DNA from: Limonium bicolor
Lineage: Eukaryota > Streptophyta > Magnoliopsida > Caryophyllales > Plumbaginaceae
Direction of reading: 5' to 3'
Assembly: GCA_023374045.1 (NCBI GenBank)
Contig: CM041780.1
Coordinates: 88,129,627 to 88,193,626, forward strand
Length of the DNA: 64,000 bases
Below, piece by piece: positions 23,777 to 34,210 of this stretch. A program made the position numbers and the translations under genes. Each line of letters starts with the position of its first letter. Positions within the stretch are counted from its first letter, which is position 1. The notes under the pieces are model-generated. The model ran no database searches. It had not been told where the DNA came from and was given only the letters and a program-made list of their open reading frames with translations.

Positions 23777-24060
23777 GCGATGCTCTCTTCAGTACCTCCA
23801 TTATTTGCCTGTGCTAACTGCAGACAAGGAAGTCACGTACTTCCCCATTCTTCCTTCTTGCTGGCGTGTACTTGCAAAGCAGAAAATGCAAGATCCACAT
23901 TTCGTCCATGCTCAACCTTCCACATCCTCTGCTCACGCACCAGTGTGTCACTGCACGGCTGCATCATGCACATCAGAATTCAGAACCGCCTGAGAAATGA
24001 TTCAACTGAACCGCAAGTTGAGCACTCACCCACCATGTTTAAGGTTTAAAGCACTTAATT
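23777..24060. other. Unassigned junction sequence
   Basis: About 285 bp between the inverted LTR fragment and the LTR-like repeats. Overlapping frames of 89 and 62 codons have no recognisable domain. Nothing else seen. Confidence 0.3.
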
Positions 24061-25507
24061 CAAAAAAAAAAGAAACTCTCTTCATTCACTTCTGGTCGAT
24101 ACTGACATACATACTCCAAATCTCTTCCATTTCTTTGTGTGTTGGTTCACTCCAGTGGTAAATTCCTATAACTATCCCGCACCAGAATGAAGGCGTGGCA
24201 CACCTGTCCACTCTTTTGTTTTCTGCGACAAAGGAAACTTGTAACAACTGGGACTGCAGCTCGCACCCCAGATCCCAAGGACTGAAGCCGTCATTATAGA
24301 ACCGGTAATAATCGAGTCCTTTTCCTTACCTGCTATAATTATAACCAAAGCAGAACTTGGGTTTACCAGACGCACCAGTGAAGCAACTAAAAACTGCATC
24401 AAGGTTCCAGCGATCACTTATAACCATAGTTGTTTGGTGTATCTGTACACTAGTGAAACAAACAATCAGTACAATAAGTATAAGTAGTAGTGAAATCCCT
24501 GCTGCTCAGATTCAAAAAAAAAAGAAGAACGTTTAGACTAGTTAATAAACCCTCTGGAAGTAATAAAAGAAATTAGATTAGTGCAGTGGAAGTGAGGTTA
24601 GAAGAAGGAATGCACCGAAACCACTACACAGATTTTATGACTGTTGCTTTTGTTTAACTAAAATCCAGAGGAAATATAACGACTTATTTGGGTTCTGTAT
24701 AGATATGCCTCTGTAGAATCGAATTCAGAAACATGTCCAAGATTGTATCGGCTCAGTAATAAACTCAGAAGCTTGCTAGTACACTAGACAGATTGTTAGT
24801 AGACTGGGAATTCTAGAAAGAAAAAAAAATAGATAACATGATAAAAGAGAGGTTATATTTGTTCATGTTTTTCTGATCCTGCAACATTTACCGGTTCAGT
24901 ATGAGAAGTTCAAAAATGTTGTGTAGGCGAGGTTGGGTCTGTTCTTGAATTCAAAATCGGGATAAACCACTAAACAAAATAAAAAAATAGAGGGAACAAT
25001 AATAGGAAGTAAACATCAGGCCTATGAATGAAAAACGAAACAGAAGAAGGGAAAGGAAAAGAGTATACCAGTTCTAGTGTTTCAGTTTTCACTTCTGAAA
25101 TCTTGTGTTTTTGTATACGTATGTTTCAGGGGCAATGCGAAGGCAGTAGTGGTTAGACAACAAACCTAAAACCTAGCCAACACTTTCACTTAAGTAGTAA
25201 CCAACCTGTATACACCTAAAAAAAATATATTTGAAAGTGAAGCTCAGGTTTGGGATTTCAGGTTCAGTTCTTATCAGGTTGTCTTCAGTTGTGGAATTTT
25301 TCTGTCTCTGTATAAGGATGACTCTGTAACAATTACTAAGTTGTTTGAGGCTTAAAATTTTGGTAGAAAACTTGAATACGTAAGCCATCAATGTGGGAGA
25401 AACTGGAAATCAGATTGTAAACCAGAGGTGAGATACAAGAAGGTTACATCAGTTCTGTTTGTTTCAGTTTCTTTCTGAAACCTGAGCTCTCTGTTTAACT
25501 TGAATGT
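24061..25507 (+). mobile_element. LTR-like repeat block 5' of G LTR copy C
   Basis: This has the same texture as the G LTR units (AAATCAG..AACA, TTTCAGTTTT, CTGTTTCTGTATA recurring) but does not align base for base with copies A or B. It joins typical LTR sequence abruptly at 25508 (GGGACTAGCTATGGAGGAG), where A and B carry the 78 bp repeats instead. It is probably a diverged or recombinant part of the 5' LTR. Confidence 0.5.
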
Positions 25508-26586
25508 GGGACTAGCTATGGAGGAGACGTCCTCTAACGTGCGGTGATAAAAGAATTCCTAAACAATCCTTAGAGAAACAAGGAACGATTAGCACCTACA
25601 TAATGATGTCTCGGGATCTAATCTATATCCCCTGACTCGGTGCTAGAGAATAAAGGAAAACTTGTGTAATGAGACCAAGCAAACAAGAGAAAGTCACAAA
25701 TGTGATCCTTCAAGAAACAAGGTATGAATAGCACCTACATAGCAAAGTCCCGGGATCTAACCTATATCCCCTGACTCGGTGCAAGAGAAGAAAGGAAACA
25801 TATGTAATGAGAACAAGAAAACAATACACAATATCTTGAATGATCCCATAGCGAGGATCGACGGTATAATGTACCTACGCACACGTCCTATAATTACCTG
25901 ACTGTTGTTGCTACACTAGCAGCTTATTGTGCTGGACTGCGTGTTTGACATTGTTATGCTACTGGCAAGTTGTGCTTGGTTGCTTATTGATATTGCTGTG
26001 CGACTTGCAAGATGTGCTTGGTTGCTTGCTGATATTGCTATGCTACCGATGAGTGTGTATGATATCATGATGTACTGATGTGTGCTTTACTGCTTTATCA
26101 TAGCATGTAAAATTGACTTAATAATATTCGACCAATTAGTCGTGTGGCCCGGTAACATACGGGCTTCGCACGTTCATACTCAGCGTAGTTTGCTGAGTCC
26201 TTTACACCCAATTTTTTTTCAGGTCTTGTGACAGACGATAACGGAGAGTAGGCAAGGGTGACTACCATAGGGGTAGTCCACATGGCAAGACTTTTTGTAT
26301 TATGCTTTTAATGTATGGGTTGTACTTTCGGTTTATGTTGTTGGATTAAGAACTTATGTTGTAGACTCTCGGTACTTGGTTCGTAATTCCTGTTCGTACT
26401 TGGATTTGGTTAAGGTTTAGATTCCAGTCATTCAGACCATAACTTGGAGTTGGTATTGTGGTCTGTCAACCACATGGGTGGTTGGCATCTGTGACACCCG
26501 GATGAAGTTGGAAACCGCTGCATAGACATCTCGTATTACCGTTAGGCGCGTCGTTTAATTATTGATTGTTATTCGGGGGTGTTACA
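25508..26586 (+). mobile_element. G-family 5' LTR, 3' part (copy C)
   Basis: Very similar to 16620-17698 and 33145-34210. It ends GGGGGTGTTACA at 26586, directly before the tRNA-Met PBS. It includes the CCCTGACTCGGTGC pair, hairpin cluster (near 26130-26200) and the T-rich CAG|GT acceptor near 26222. It acts as the 5' LTR of the gag-bearing copy. Confidence 0.85.
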
Positions 26587-26591
26587 GAAAG

Positions 26592-26603
26592 TGGTATCAG
26601 AGC
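26592..26603 (+). promoter_or_regulatory. Primer-binding site (initiator tRNA-Met) of gag-bearing G element
   Basis: TGGTATCAGAGC lies five bases after the LTR end. ATCAGAGC (26596-26603) can pair with GCTCTGAT (26612-26619) across an 8-base loop, placing most of the PBS in a hairpin. Confidence 0.9.
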
Positions 26604-26784
26604 GTAGTTGTGCTCTGATGACTGGAACAAAGGAGTACCGAGAATAGGAAAACCTAAAATTGGGAAACGGGGTTAGGGGTTAGTAATGTGAGGTACGACT
26701 TTACTGATCTAACCGCTTGCAAGGGCGATAATAACTTGCGGTGAATTCTTGTGATTGTTTTAGACTAACAGATGACAATTTCAG

Positions 26785-27444
26785 ATGTCTGGATGTCGAG
26801 GACGAGGCCGTGGCCACATGGAGCAGGATAGCATGGCTGCAGGGCAGACCATAGCGGAGATAGTAGCAGCAGCCCTAGGTCACATGGGTTTCCAGTCAGG
26901 AGCCCAGCAGGTACCACCGCCACCACAGCCCCACCCACCCAGGGAGACAAACTGGGTGAAGAGCTTAGAAGACCTTCGACCAGCTGAGTTCCGAGGAGAG
27001 ACGGACCCCACCTACCTAGAGAGCTACATCAGCCTCCTAGAGACCGCCTTCGAGACTTTGAATGTTCCAACAGAGGCTAAGGTCAGACTCGCGGCCTATT
27101 ACCTACGAGAGTCAGCGAGCGATTGGTGGAAGCTTGTAAAGGATGCTCACCTAGCCGACCCCACATTTGAATGGGATACTTACACTACATTGCTGAGGGC
27201 TAAGTACTACCCCGCCCACCTCCGGACCAAGAAGCGAGTTGAACTAGACACCCTGAAGCAGACCGAGGGGATGACCGTAGACAAATACTACTCGACGTTC
27301 ACTGCTCTACTTCGTGTACTTCCAGGCTTGGGATATTCTGAGGAGATCCTAGTGGAGCGTTTCTATGGTGGACTGAATCACCGCATCAGATATGGCATGG
27401 GGCCCAGTCGTTACGCCACGATCCAGGTTGAACTTGAACTATGA
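26785..27444 (+). CDS. gag: Ty3/Gypsy-type Gag, N-terminal and capsid part
   Basis: This 219-codon frame encodes the capsid-forming part of a Ty3/Gypsy Gag, which would assemble cytoplasmic virus-like particles around element RNA. It starts about 180 bases after the PBS with a Gly/Arg-rich segment (MSGCRGRGRG), then a Pro-rich linker around residues 45-55. The retrotransposon gag domain follows at about residues 60-215: FRGETDP near 70, YLRESASDWW near 110 (the WW pair is typical), a Y-P segment and LKQTEGMTVDKYYSTF near 155-170, and ERFYGGLNHRIR near 195. A stop follows VELEL, in a region where related Gags normally continue, so it looks truncated by a frameshift or stop near 27430-27490. 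The zinc-knuckle part lies in another frame downstream. No protease, reverse transcriptase, RNase H or integrase follows. The domain call is confident; function of this copy is doubtful. Confidence 0.88.
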   Translation: MSGCRGRGRGHMEQDSMAAGQTIAEIVAAALGHMGFQSGAQQVPPPPQPHPPRETNWVKSLEDLRPAEFRGETDPTYLESYISLLETAFETLNVPTEAKVRLAAYYLRESASDWWKLVKDAHLADPTFEWDTYTTLLRAKYYPAHLRTKKRVELDTLKQTEGMTVDKYYSTFTALLRVLPGLGYSEEILVERFYGGLNHRIRYGMGPSRYATIQVELEL

Positions 27445-27488
27445 CTTTGAATTAACTACTATATTGTGAAGAGTTTCACTAAACCTAG

Positions 27489-27872
27489 TATGCACAGGAC
27501 TGCTATCATGCAGCATCCAAGGTCGAGATCACCGTTCAGATGCGGGATAAGGAATTCGCTAAGAAGAGGAAGGAGAAAGATGAAAACTCGGAGGACCGTA
27601 AACAAAAGAGTGCGGACAAGGATAACCGCTACCCGAACAAGAAACGGGGGAGATACCATGGGAACCAGACTAAGGGGTCTGAAGCCGGCCCGAGCGAAAG
27701 GCCCGGGCGCCGATTTAAATGTAGACGATGCTCGAAGAACCACCCCGGAGTTGATTGCCAGGGCGAACCGGTAGAGTGTTTTTACTGCAAGAAGACCGGG
27801 CATAGGGCCTTTGAGTGCTTTGCGAACCCCGAGAGCAAGAGTTACAGGCCCGGCTATAGTGCGGGAGGCTAG
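27489..27872 (+). pseudogene. gag: Gag C-terminal part with two zinc knuckles (out of frame)
   Basis: This is the nucleocapsid portion of the same Gag, which would bind element RNA. The frame is open from 27489 (after TAG at 27486) to TAG at 27870-27872, with the first ATG at 27540. It encodes a Lys/Arg/Glu-rich basic region and two knuckles: CRRCSKNHPGVDC (CX2CX3HX4C) and CFYCKKTGHRAFEC (CX2CX4HX4C). The KNHPG knuckle followed by a canonical CCHC knuckle is common in Gags of Tekay/Del-type plant chromoviruses. It is in frame 3 while the capsid part is in frame 1, so the gene is split by a frameshift, a small insertion or a sequencing error. A programmed shift or an intron is less likely. The frame ends SYRPGYSAGG with no pol after it. 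Confidence 0.82.
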
Positions 27873-27895
27873 TCCTAGAAGCCACATGAGAAGTA

Positions 27896-28412
27896 GAGGA
27901 TAAAAGGAAAACTATGCACCCCTCTCCTTCATCGATGTTTCGGCTTAGTGTAGGGTACGGGGGCGTACCCCTCTTTTAAGGGGGGTAAGCGCGTTTTGTT
28001 TTGGATGTGTGTTGATTTAGTACGATGTATTCCTACAACCCCTCGTGGTTGGTTGGTAGGTTTGTGATGTTTTGGATGTGTGTTGATTTGGTATGATGTA
28101 TTCCTACAACCACTCGTGGTTGGTTGGTAGGTTTGTGTGTTTGGATTGTGTGTGAAAATGTTATGTACGCTATGGATGAATGAATGTCGTGTGCCTTGGG
28201 TTGCACTTAGCATGTTATACACATTGCTAGCTTCTTGGTCTACTATGAGAACTTGTGTGAAGCCACTGATGTGGCACGGGGCTTAGAAGCACCGAGCATT
28301 ATAATTATGGACTCAATCTTTTGGGAAGCGATAATGAATGCGGGACCGGATCCCTAAGGCTACCAGGAGTGGAAAATATAAGTTAAGGAAGTAAGACTTC
28401 GGGACGAAGTGT
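27896..28412 (+). mobile_element. G element 3' non-coding region
   Basis: About 520 bp between gag and the polypurine tract. It contains a hairpin plus polypurine module (27953-27989), then a 71 bp tandem duplication beginning TTTTGGATGTGTGTTGATTT at 27999 and 28070. The gag-less copy at 23513 has one such unit. Next comes CACTGATGTGGCACGGGG and a purine-rich run to the 3' PPT. No pol remnant seen. Confidence 0.75.
27953..27989 (+). promoter_or_regulatory. Internal hairpin + polypurine module (G element)
   Basis: GGGTACG-GGGG-CGTACCC is a perfect 7 bp stem with a 4-base loop. It is followed by TCTTTTAAGGGGGGTAAG, nearly identical to the 3' polypurine tract at 28413-28430. R1 and R2 have the same arrangement with different stem bases. 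It could act as a central polypurine tract, a second plus-strand primer site. Confidence 0.6.
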
Positions 28413-28430
28413 CCTTTAAGGGGGGTAAGT
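28396..28430 (+). promoter_or_regulatory. 3' polypurine tract with upstream hairpin (G element)
   Basis: ACTTCG-GGA-CGAAGT (28396-28410) precedes CCTTTAAGGGGGGTAAGT, which abuts the 3' LTR start at 28431. This is the expected plus-strand priming site. The motif GAGGACGAA..TTTTAAGGGGGGTAG is a familiar 3' end in plant Tekay/Del-type elements. Confidence 0.85.
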
Positions 28431-28760
28431 TGAAATACCCCTGAACATTAAACGCATAAAACCATAACGTGTTTTATAATTCGGACATAAAATAACGTAC
28501 AAAAATTAAATCTAGTATATATATATGTTCGAACGCGTGACGACATTACACACTAATAAAGTCGCGTACTTAAATATGTACTAATACGAAAACTACATGG
28601 GCGTAACGTTACGACATCGTAACGTTGTAATAAAAATGATAACGTCGCGTAACCTTGTAACAAATAAGTAAGTAAATATAACGTGGTATATTATATGATG
28701 TTACATATATAAATAAGTAAGTATAACTTAAAAAAAAAGAAAGGAAAAGGAGCAAAGACG

Positions 28761-28831
28761 CTCTCGCTGAGGCTCGAACCCGAGACCTCCCGTACCTTCC
28801 CCAAGTGTTTAACCGGTTGAGCTATGCTCGA
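28761..28831 (-). repeat. tRNA-like sequence with A and B boxes (SINE head-like)
   Basis: On the minus strand, TAGCTCAACCGG (28813-28824) matches the tRNA A box TRGCNNARNNGG, and GGTTCGAGCC (28771-28780) matches the B box GGTTCRANYCC. They are 32 bases apart, as in tRNAs. An A run at 28728-28738 (T run on the minus strand) could terminate Pol III. Acceptor ends do not pair well, so it is not an intact tRNA gene. A tRNA-derived SINE fragment inside the G LTR is most likely. Confidence 0.6.
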
Positions 28832-31800
28832 ATTCAGTGATACATTCTCACGAATCAAAACTAGTAAACTCTGAGCTGCGCTAACTTAATTAATAACCCA
28901 TCTTCCTTTCCTTAGTATTGCAACATATCGAACAAAAAAAACACACACAGACCATCAATTTTCCCTGGTCCTGTATGAGAACCTGGCGCGCACCATGGTG
29001 CACCAGAGCACGCTTTGTTTTGAAGTTCTGAGTCTCAGTCTCCAATGCTCTCCCTCTTCAGTGTAGTGTTGTCAACACCTCAAACTTCCACAAGACTACT
29101 TTATCGAAACCAGCAGTATTCCCTGACCTTCTCTGTTGTAACCGCAAGTACATAAACTACTCCGACAAGTACACAACCCATGGCGTTTTTGATTTCAGTA
29201 AAAGCAGTCAATTGACAAGGTGTGTGTGTCAGAGTTATTCTTTTCCAAACCCCCACGCTGCCTTATGGGAATCAGCCAGCCTCTATCACTATAACTGATC
29301 CAACTGGTGCGTGTCTCACGAAAGGGCCCTCTCTGTTGTGCCATACCTGGAGCAAAATTAATCAATTCCCTCTGATTTCCTCTCGCACGCAAGGTAAGAG
29401 CTGCTGCTCTGTGTTGTCCTCCTTCTTTCCTTTTCACTCCTGTTTCTCCTGAGCTCCTTCTTCCCTGATCAAAAACGCGACTCCTGCAGTATATCCAAGT
29501 CCCTACAACTGCTGTGTTTTCATGCAAAAAGAAAACTGGTTGAGAACCAGCACTCTGGTTCAAACACCAGCATCAGGTAAATACAATTTCCCTGTTCTGT
29601 CTTTCTACCCTTATGTCGTGGTGACAGTAGAAACTTTCTTACCCATTCCTTCCTGGTTCCTGCTATGCAACAACCACACATGCAGCCGTGTAAGCCTCAT
29701 TAGGACTATACGGGAGTGTAGCTGCTTATTACCTCATCTGAAGTAGAAACCAGAAGGTAAAAACTTACAAAGAATTTTCAGTTCTTGCACCAACCCTTAA
29801 TCTGTGTCATTTCTATTGTGCCGAAGATAACACCTGAGAAACCATTCCAGTGGAGTCGTGAGTGCAAGAGCCTGAGAGGTTATATTGCGCCAAGAATCAC
29901 CAGGAGGAACCCAATTCCAAAACACAGAAGGGAACCAAAGGTATTCGAATCACCCAACCTTCTGTACAGATTCTCTTAAACTCATTGCTTTCTTGTATAA
30001 CTATAATTTCAGAGAGCAACCTGACATGGTATCGACTTAATATCCATCTAAAGCTTTCTAATACCCTCAACTAAAGTAGGAAATTAATCTGGTAGTGGTT
30101 GGGAAAGTAAAGAAAAAGAAAAAAAAGGAAGAGAACACCAGAACAGCCTGATGTTGCAAGGTTCTGTCAACTTGATAACCTTTCAAAAATCTGTAACATG
30201 CTCCTCAGTATCCTTGCTGCCCTGAAATGGTTTTGAGTGCTAATACACTTACAATCGTATGGATGTACCTGACTGAGAATGTACACGTGAGAATGTAAGA
30301 GAAAAATAACCAGAAACAGATGGCTCCTCAAAAGAACAGGAAATAACGTATTAGTCTACACCTCCTGTTTCGGTACAATTTCAGTAACCAAACCATTTTG
30401 TTTCAGGTCTGTTTCGAGGTGTGAAAACCTGATAACACACTTAACTAGTTGGGTAACCAATTGAGGGAGAGCTTAAAAAAAACAGCTTGGTGAATAACAG
30501 AAGAGAATCAAAGGGGAATATCAGTTTCTGTTGCTTCAATTTTATAGCCTTTTCTGAGAAGTTGAGGTTCTATAAAATCATGTTCCAGTGAAAAATAACA
30601 GTAACGTGTTGGGTTTGTTCTGGGGTTACTGATAAACCTGATACATTAATAACGCACCTAACTAAGTCATGCACACCTTGGGAAAACTAGGAATCAGATT
30701 TAGAGAACAGAAGAGGAAGAGGATATCAGTTCCATGTTTCAGTTTTTGAAAGTCCTTATTTCAGTAAAGTTGGTTTCCTGTAACCTTAGCAATATTTGGT
30801 CTGGGTCTGTTCCTAAATGCAAAAAGAAACTTTATAACACACTTAATCACATGAGTAATGAGGTGGGAGACTCTGGAAATCGAATCAGAAAAACAAACAA
30901 AGAAGGATGGAGGAAAACCACCAGTAGTATTTCAGTTTTTATCATTTTTGGGTTGTTCCAATAGTTTGGATGTTTCAGGAACATTAATGGTGTGTGTAGG
31001 TGGTTTTGAGTTGGTGTTGAATTCAGTAGGTCAATAACACATTCAACTAGGCAGGTAATCGGCTTGAGGAAAAGTTGAAAACTCAGATGCGTGAACTAAT
31101 GGAAACAACAAGAAATATACATATCAGTTTTCGGTTTTGTTTTGCAGGTTTGTGCAAGAACTTTCAGGAGTATAGCTTTAGTTACTTGGGGATGTTTTAG
31201 GAGCTGAGACTGTATTAAGCTAAGTAACTAATTGACTTGAAAATCTATTCGTGAGCAAGGAACAGAAATAGAAAAAAAAGTATATACCAGTCTGAGGTTT
31301 CATTGTTCAGTTTTCCAGTTTTGTAGTTATCTCTTTGTCTTAGTTTTCTTTTCCTGTTTCTATTTCATATGATCTGGTATAGGAAGATTTGAAGGAGTTT
31401 TATTGGGTTGCCTATGAATCTAAACCACCCTAATATACCCCAGTAAGACTATAAGTGTTTTGGGATAAATTAGAAATCAGATTAGTAAACAAAGCAGAGA
31501 GGATAGAAGAGGAATTACACAGTTTTTCTTTTCTGGTTTTCAATGTTTCAGTCTCTTGCTTCTGTATAGATTGTGCCTGTGGTGTTAGAATCTTGCTTAG
31601 GGTCTGAACTAACCAAGGCGATAATGGGAGATAGATAGAGGGCCAGTATGTAAGTCGACATAAGGGAATAGCAGAGAAGTTAACAGAAACTTAATACTTC
31701 AGTTGAGGCCTTATTTCTGGAAGTTGGTTTCTGTTTCTGTACAGAGGAGTAAGGGAGTATTATTGGAGTAATTTTGGGTTTTAAAATGGAGAGAGAACTG

Positions 31801-32988
31801 TATTAAAATGCGTAATTAAGTAACCAAACTAATCGAGGGAAACCATAAGGACAGATCTGTGAACAAACCGAAATAAATCAGAGAAGAGGCATCAGGTTCT
31901 TACATTTCAGTTCTCAGTTTCCTGAAACTGCTGTTTCCTGTATGAGTGAAGTGCAGACAGGTCAAGAGTGTTGGGGTGGTAACAAAGAACTCAAAACCTA
32001 ACTAAAACACATAACTTAAAACTGTAAACACGTAGGGAGAAGCTTGGAAGTCAATTTCATAGCTAACAGATTAAGTTAAAGAAGGGATGCACCAGTATTA
32101 CCTTCATAAAAGATCGATAACAAGTTGCTTCTGTATAACCGAGTTACAGCTGGGAGTAAGAGTTTTGATTGGTCTGTAAATGAGCTTAAAGCCTTGCAAA
32201 CTTAACTAACTAAACGTGTCAACACTTTGGGGAAAACTGAAGTCAAAATTCAAGAGCAAAGAAAAGAAATAGGAGTGGTGATATCGGATTTGGGTTTCAG
32301 TTTTTATGGGATTTCTGTTTCTGTCTGACTCATCACAGCAACTATTTGGGTGTCTCATCTCATTGGTTTGGTTTACAAATAAACTCAGATCCTATCTAGT
32401 AACTGCTTCTAGGATAGCAAAACGTTTTTGAGAAGACTAAACATCAGTGGAACCAAAGACAAACAAGAACCAAGAAGAAACATATAAACTGTGGTTTCAG
32501 ATTTCGATAATAAGTAGCTTCTGTATAGTGGGTATACAGGGGTATTAAGAGTGTAATGATAGTTAAATGATAGATCCAAAACAGTACTAATACCCCTAAC
32601 TAGTTGATGAAACCGTGTGGGGAAAAGTAAGCCTCAGTTGATACATTAAGGGAGAGGTCAAGTGGGATTAGACGTCAAAATTATGTTGCAGTTTTGTGAA
32701 TTTTGGACTGCTGTATAAATGGGTTTTACTGGTATCTTATGGTCTATATTATCGATATGCATGGAATAAAGCATTACCCACCTATTTATTTAAGGGGGAA
32801 TACACATTAGACAAGTTATATCTAGGTTACATAAACTTGTTACATAAATAGCACCTAAAACGCTCTAAACCATTTACTAAGGAAACGGGACTTAGTTAAC
32901 ATGTAACTAAAGATATGAATATCCTAGGAGTAAGTTGAGCCTAGGATTAATGCTTGTGAAGTTCTAAGAGTCAATGTAAACTAGGCAT

Positions 32989-33144
32989 GTGACAAATTGG
33001 TGAAGCACATCCCGGAGTCCAGAGGTGACTTCCGCTTTCTCGACCCTGGGTGTCGGGAATGGGGGAGTGACAAATTGGTGAAGCTTATCCTGGAGTCTAG
33101 AGGTGACTCCGCTTTCTCGACCCTGGGTGTCGGGAATGGGGGAC
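32989..33144 (+). repeat. 78 bp tandem repeat, two copies (G LTR B)
   Basis: Units start at 32989 and 33067 with GTGACAAATTGGTGAAG. They are almost identical to 16471-16626. Confidence 0.85.
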
Positions 33145-33353
33145 TAGCTATGGAGGAGACGTCCTCCAACGTGCGGTGATAAAAGAATTCCTAAACAATC
33201 CTTAGAGAAACAAGGAACGATTAGCACCTACATAATGATGTCTCGGGATCTAATCTATATCCCCTGACTCGGTGCCAGAGAATAAAGGAAAACTTGTGTA
33301 ATGAGACCAAGCAAACAAGAGAAAGTCACAAATGTGATCCTTCAAGAAACAAG

Positions 33354-33846
33354 GTATGAATAGCACCTACATAGCAAAGTCCCGGGATCTAACCTATATC
33401 CCCTGACTCGGTGCAAGAGAAGAAAGGAAACATATGTAATGAGAACAAGAAAACAATACGCAATCTCTTGAATGATCCCATAGCGAGGATCGACGGTATA
33501 ATGTACCTACGCACACGTCCTATAATTACCTGACTGTTGTTGCTACACTAGCAGCTTATTGTGCTGGACTGCGTGTTTGACATTGTTATGCTACTGGCAA
33601 GTTGTGCTTGGTTGCTTATTGATATTGCTGTGCTACTTGCAAGATGTGCTTGGTTGCTTGCTGATATTGCTATGCTACCGATGGGGATATCATGATGTAC
33701 TGATGTGTGCTTTACTGCTTTATCATAGCATGTAAAATTGACTTAATAATATTCGACCAATTAGTCGTGTGGCCCGGTAACATACGGGCTTCACACGTTC
33801 ATACTCAGCGTAGTTTGCTGAGTCCTTTACACCCAATTTTTTTCAG
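33354..33846 (+). other. Candidate LTR intron (G LTR B)
   Basis: Donor-like ACAAG|GTATGAAT and acceptor CCAATTTTTTTCAG|GT bound 493 bp, matching 16836-17337. The hairpin cluster lies just before the acceptor. Confidence 0.4.
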
Positions 33847-34210
33847 GTCTTGTGCCAGACGATAACGGAGAGTAGGCAAGGGTGACTACCATAGGGGTAG
33901 TCCACATGGCAAGACTTTTAGTAGTATGCTTTTAATGTATGGGTTGTACTTTTGGTTTATGTTGTTGGATTAAGAACTTATGTTGTAGACTCTCGGTACT
34001 TGGTTCGTAATTCCTGTTCGTACTTAGATTTGGTTAAGGTTTAGATTCCAGTCATTCAGACCGTAACTTGGAGTTGGTATTGTGGTCTGTCAACCACATG
34101 GGTGGTTGGCATCTGTGACACCCGGATGAAGTTGGAAACCGCTGCGTAGACATCTCGTATTACCGTTAGGCGCGTCGTTTAATTATTGATTGTTATTCGG
34201 GGGTGTTACA

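Larger units (their letters stand above)
28431..34210 (+). mobile_element. G element 3' LTR, complete (5.78 kb)
   Basis: It runs from TGAAATACCCCTGAAC after the polypurine tract to GGGGTGTTACA at 34210. At 5780 bp it is very long for a plant LTR. The first ~330 bp are AT-rich with TATATATA near 28513. A tRNA-like sequence lies at 28761-28831 on the minus strand. Then comes about 1.6 kb of mixed sequence with only short unrecognised frames, degenerate ~200 bp units (30500-32700), two 78 bp repeats (32989-33144), the ~139 bp pair, and the hairpin/acceptor module. The final 3.7 kb match copy A. Confidence 0.85.
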
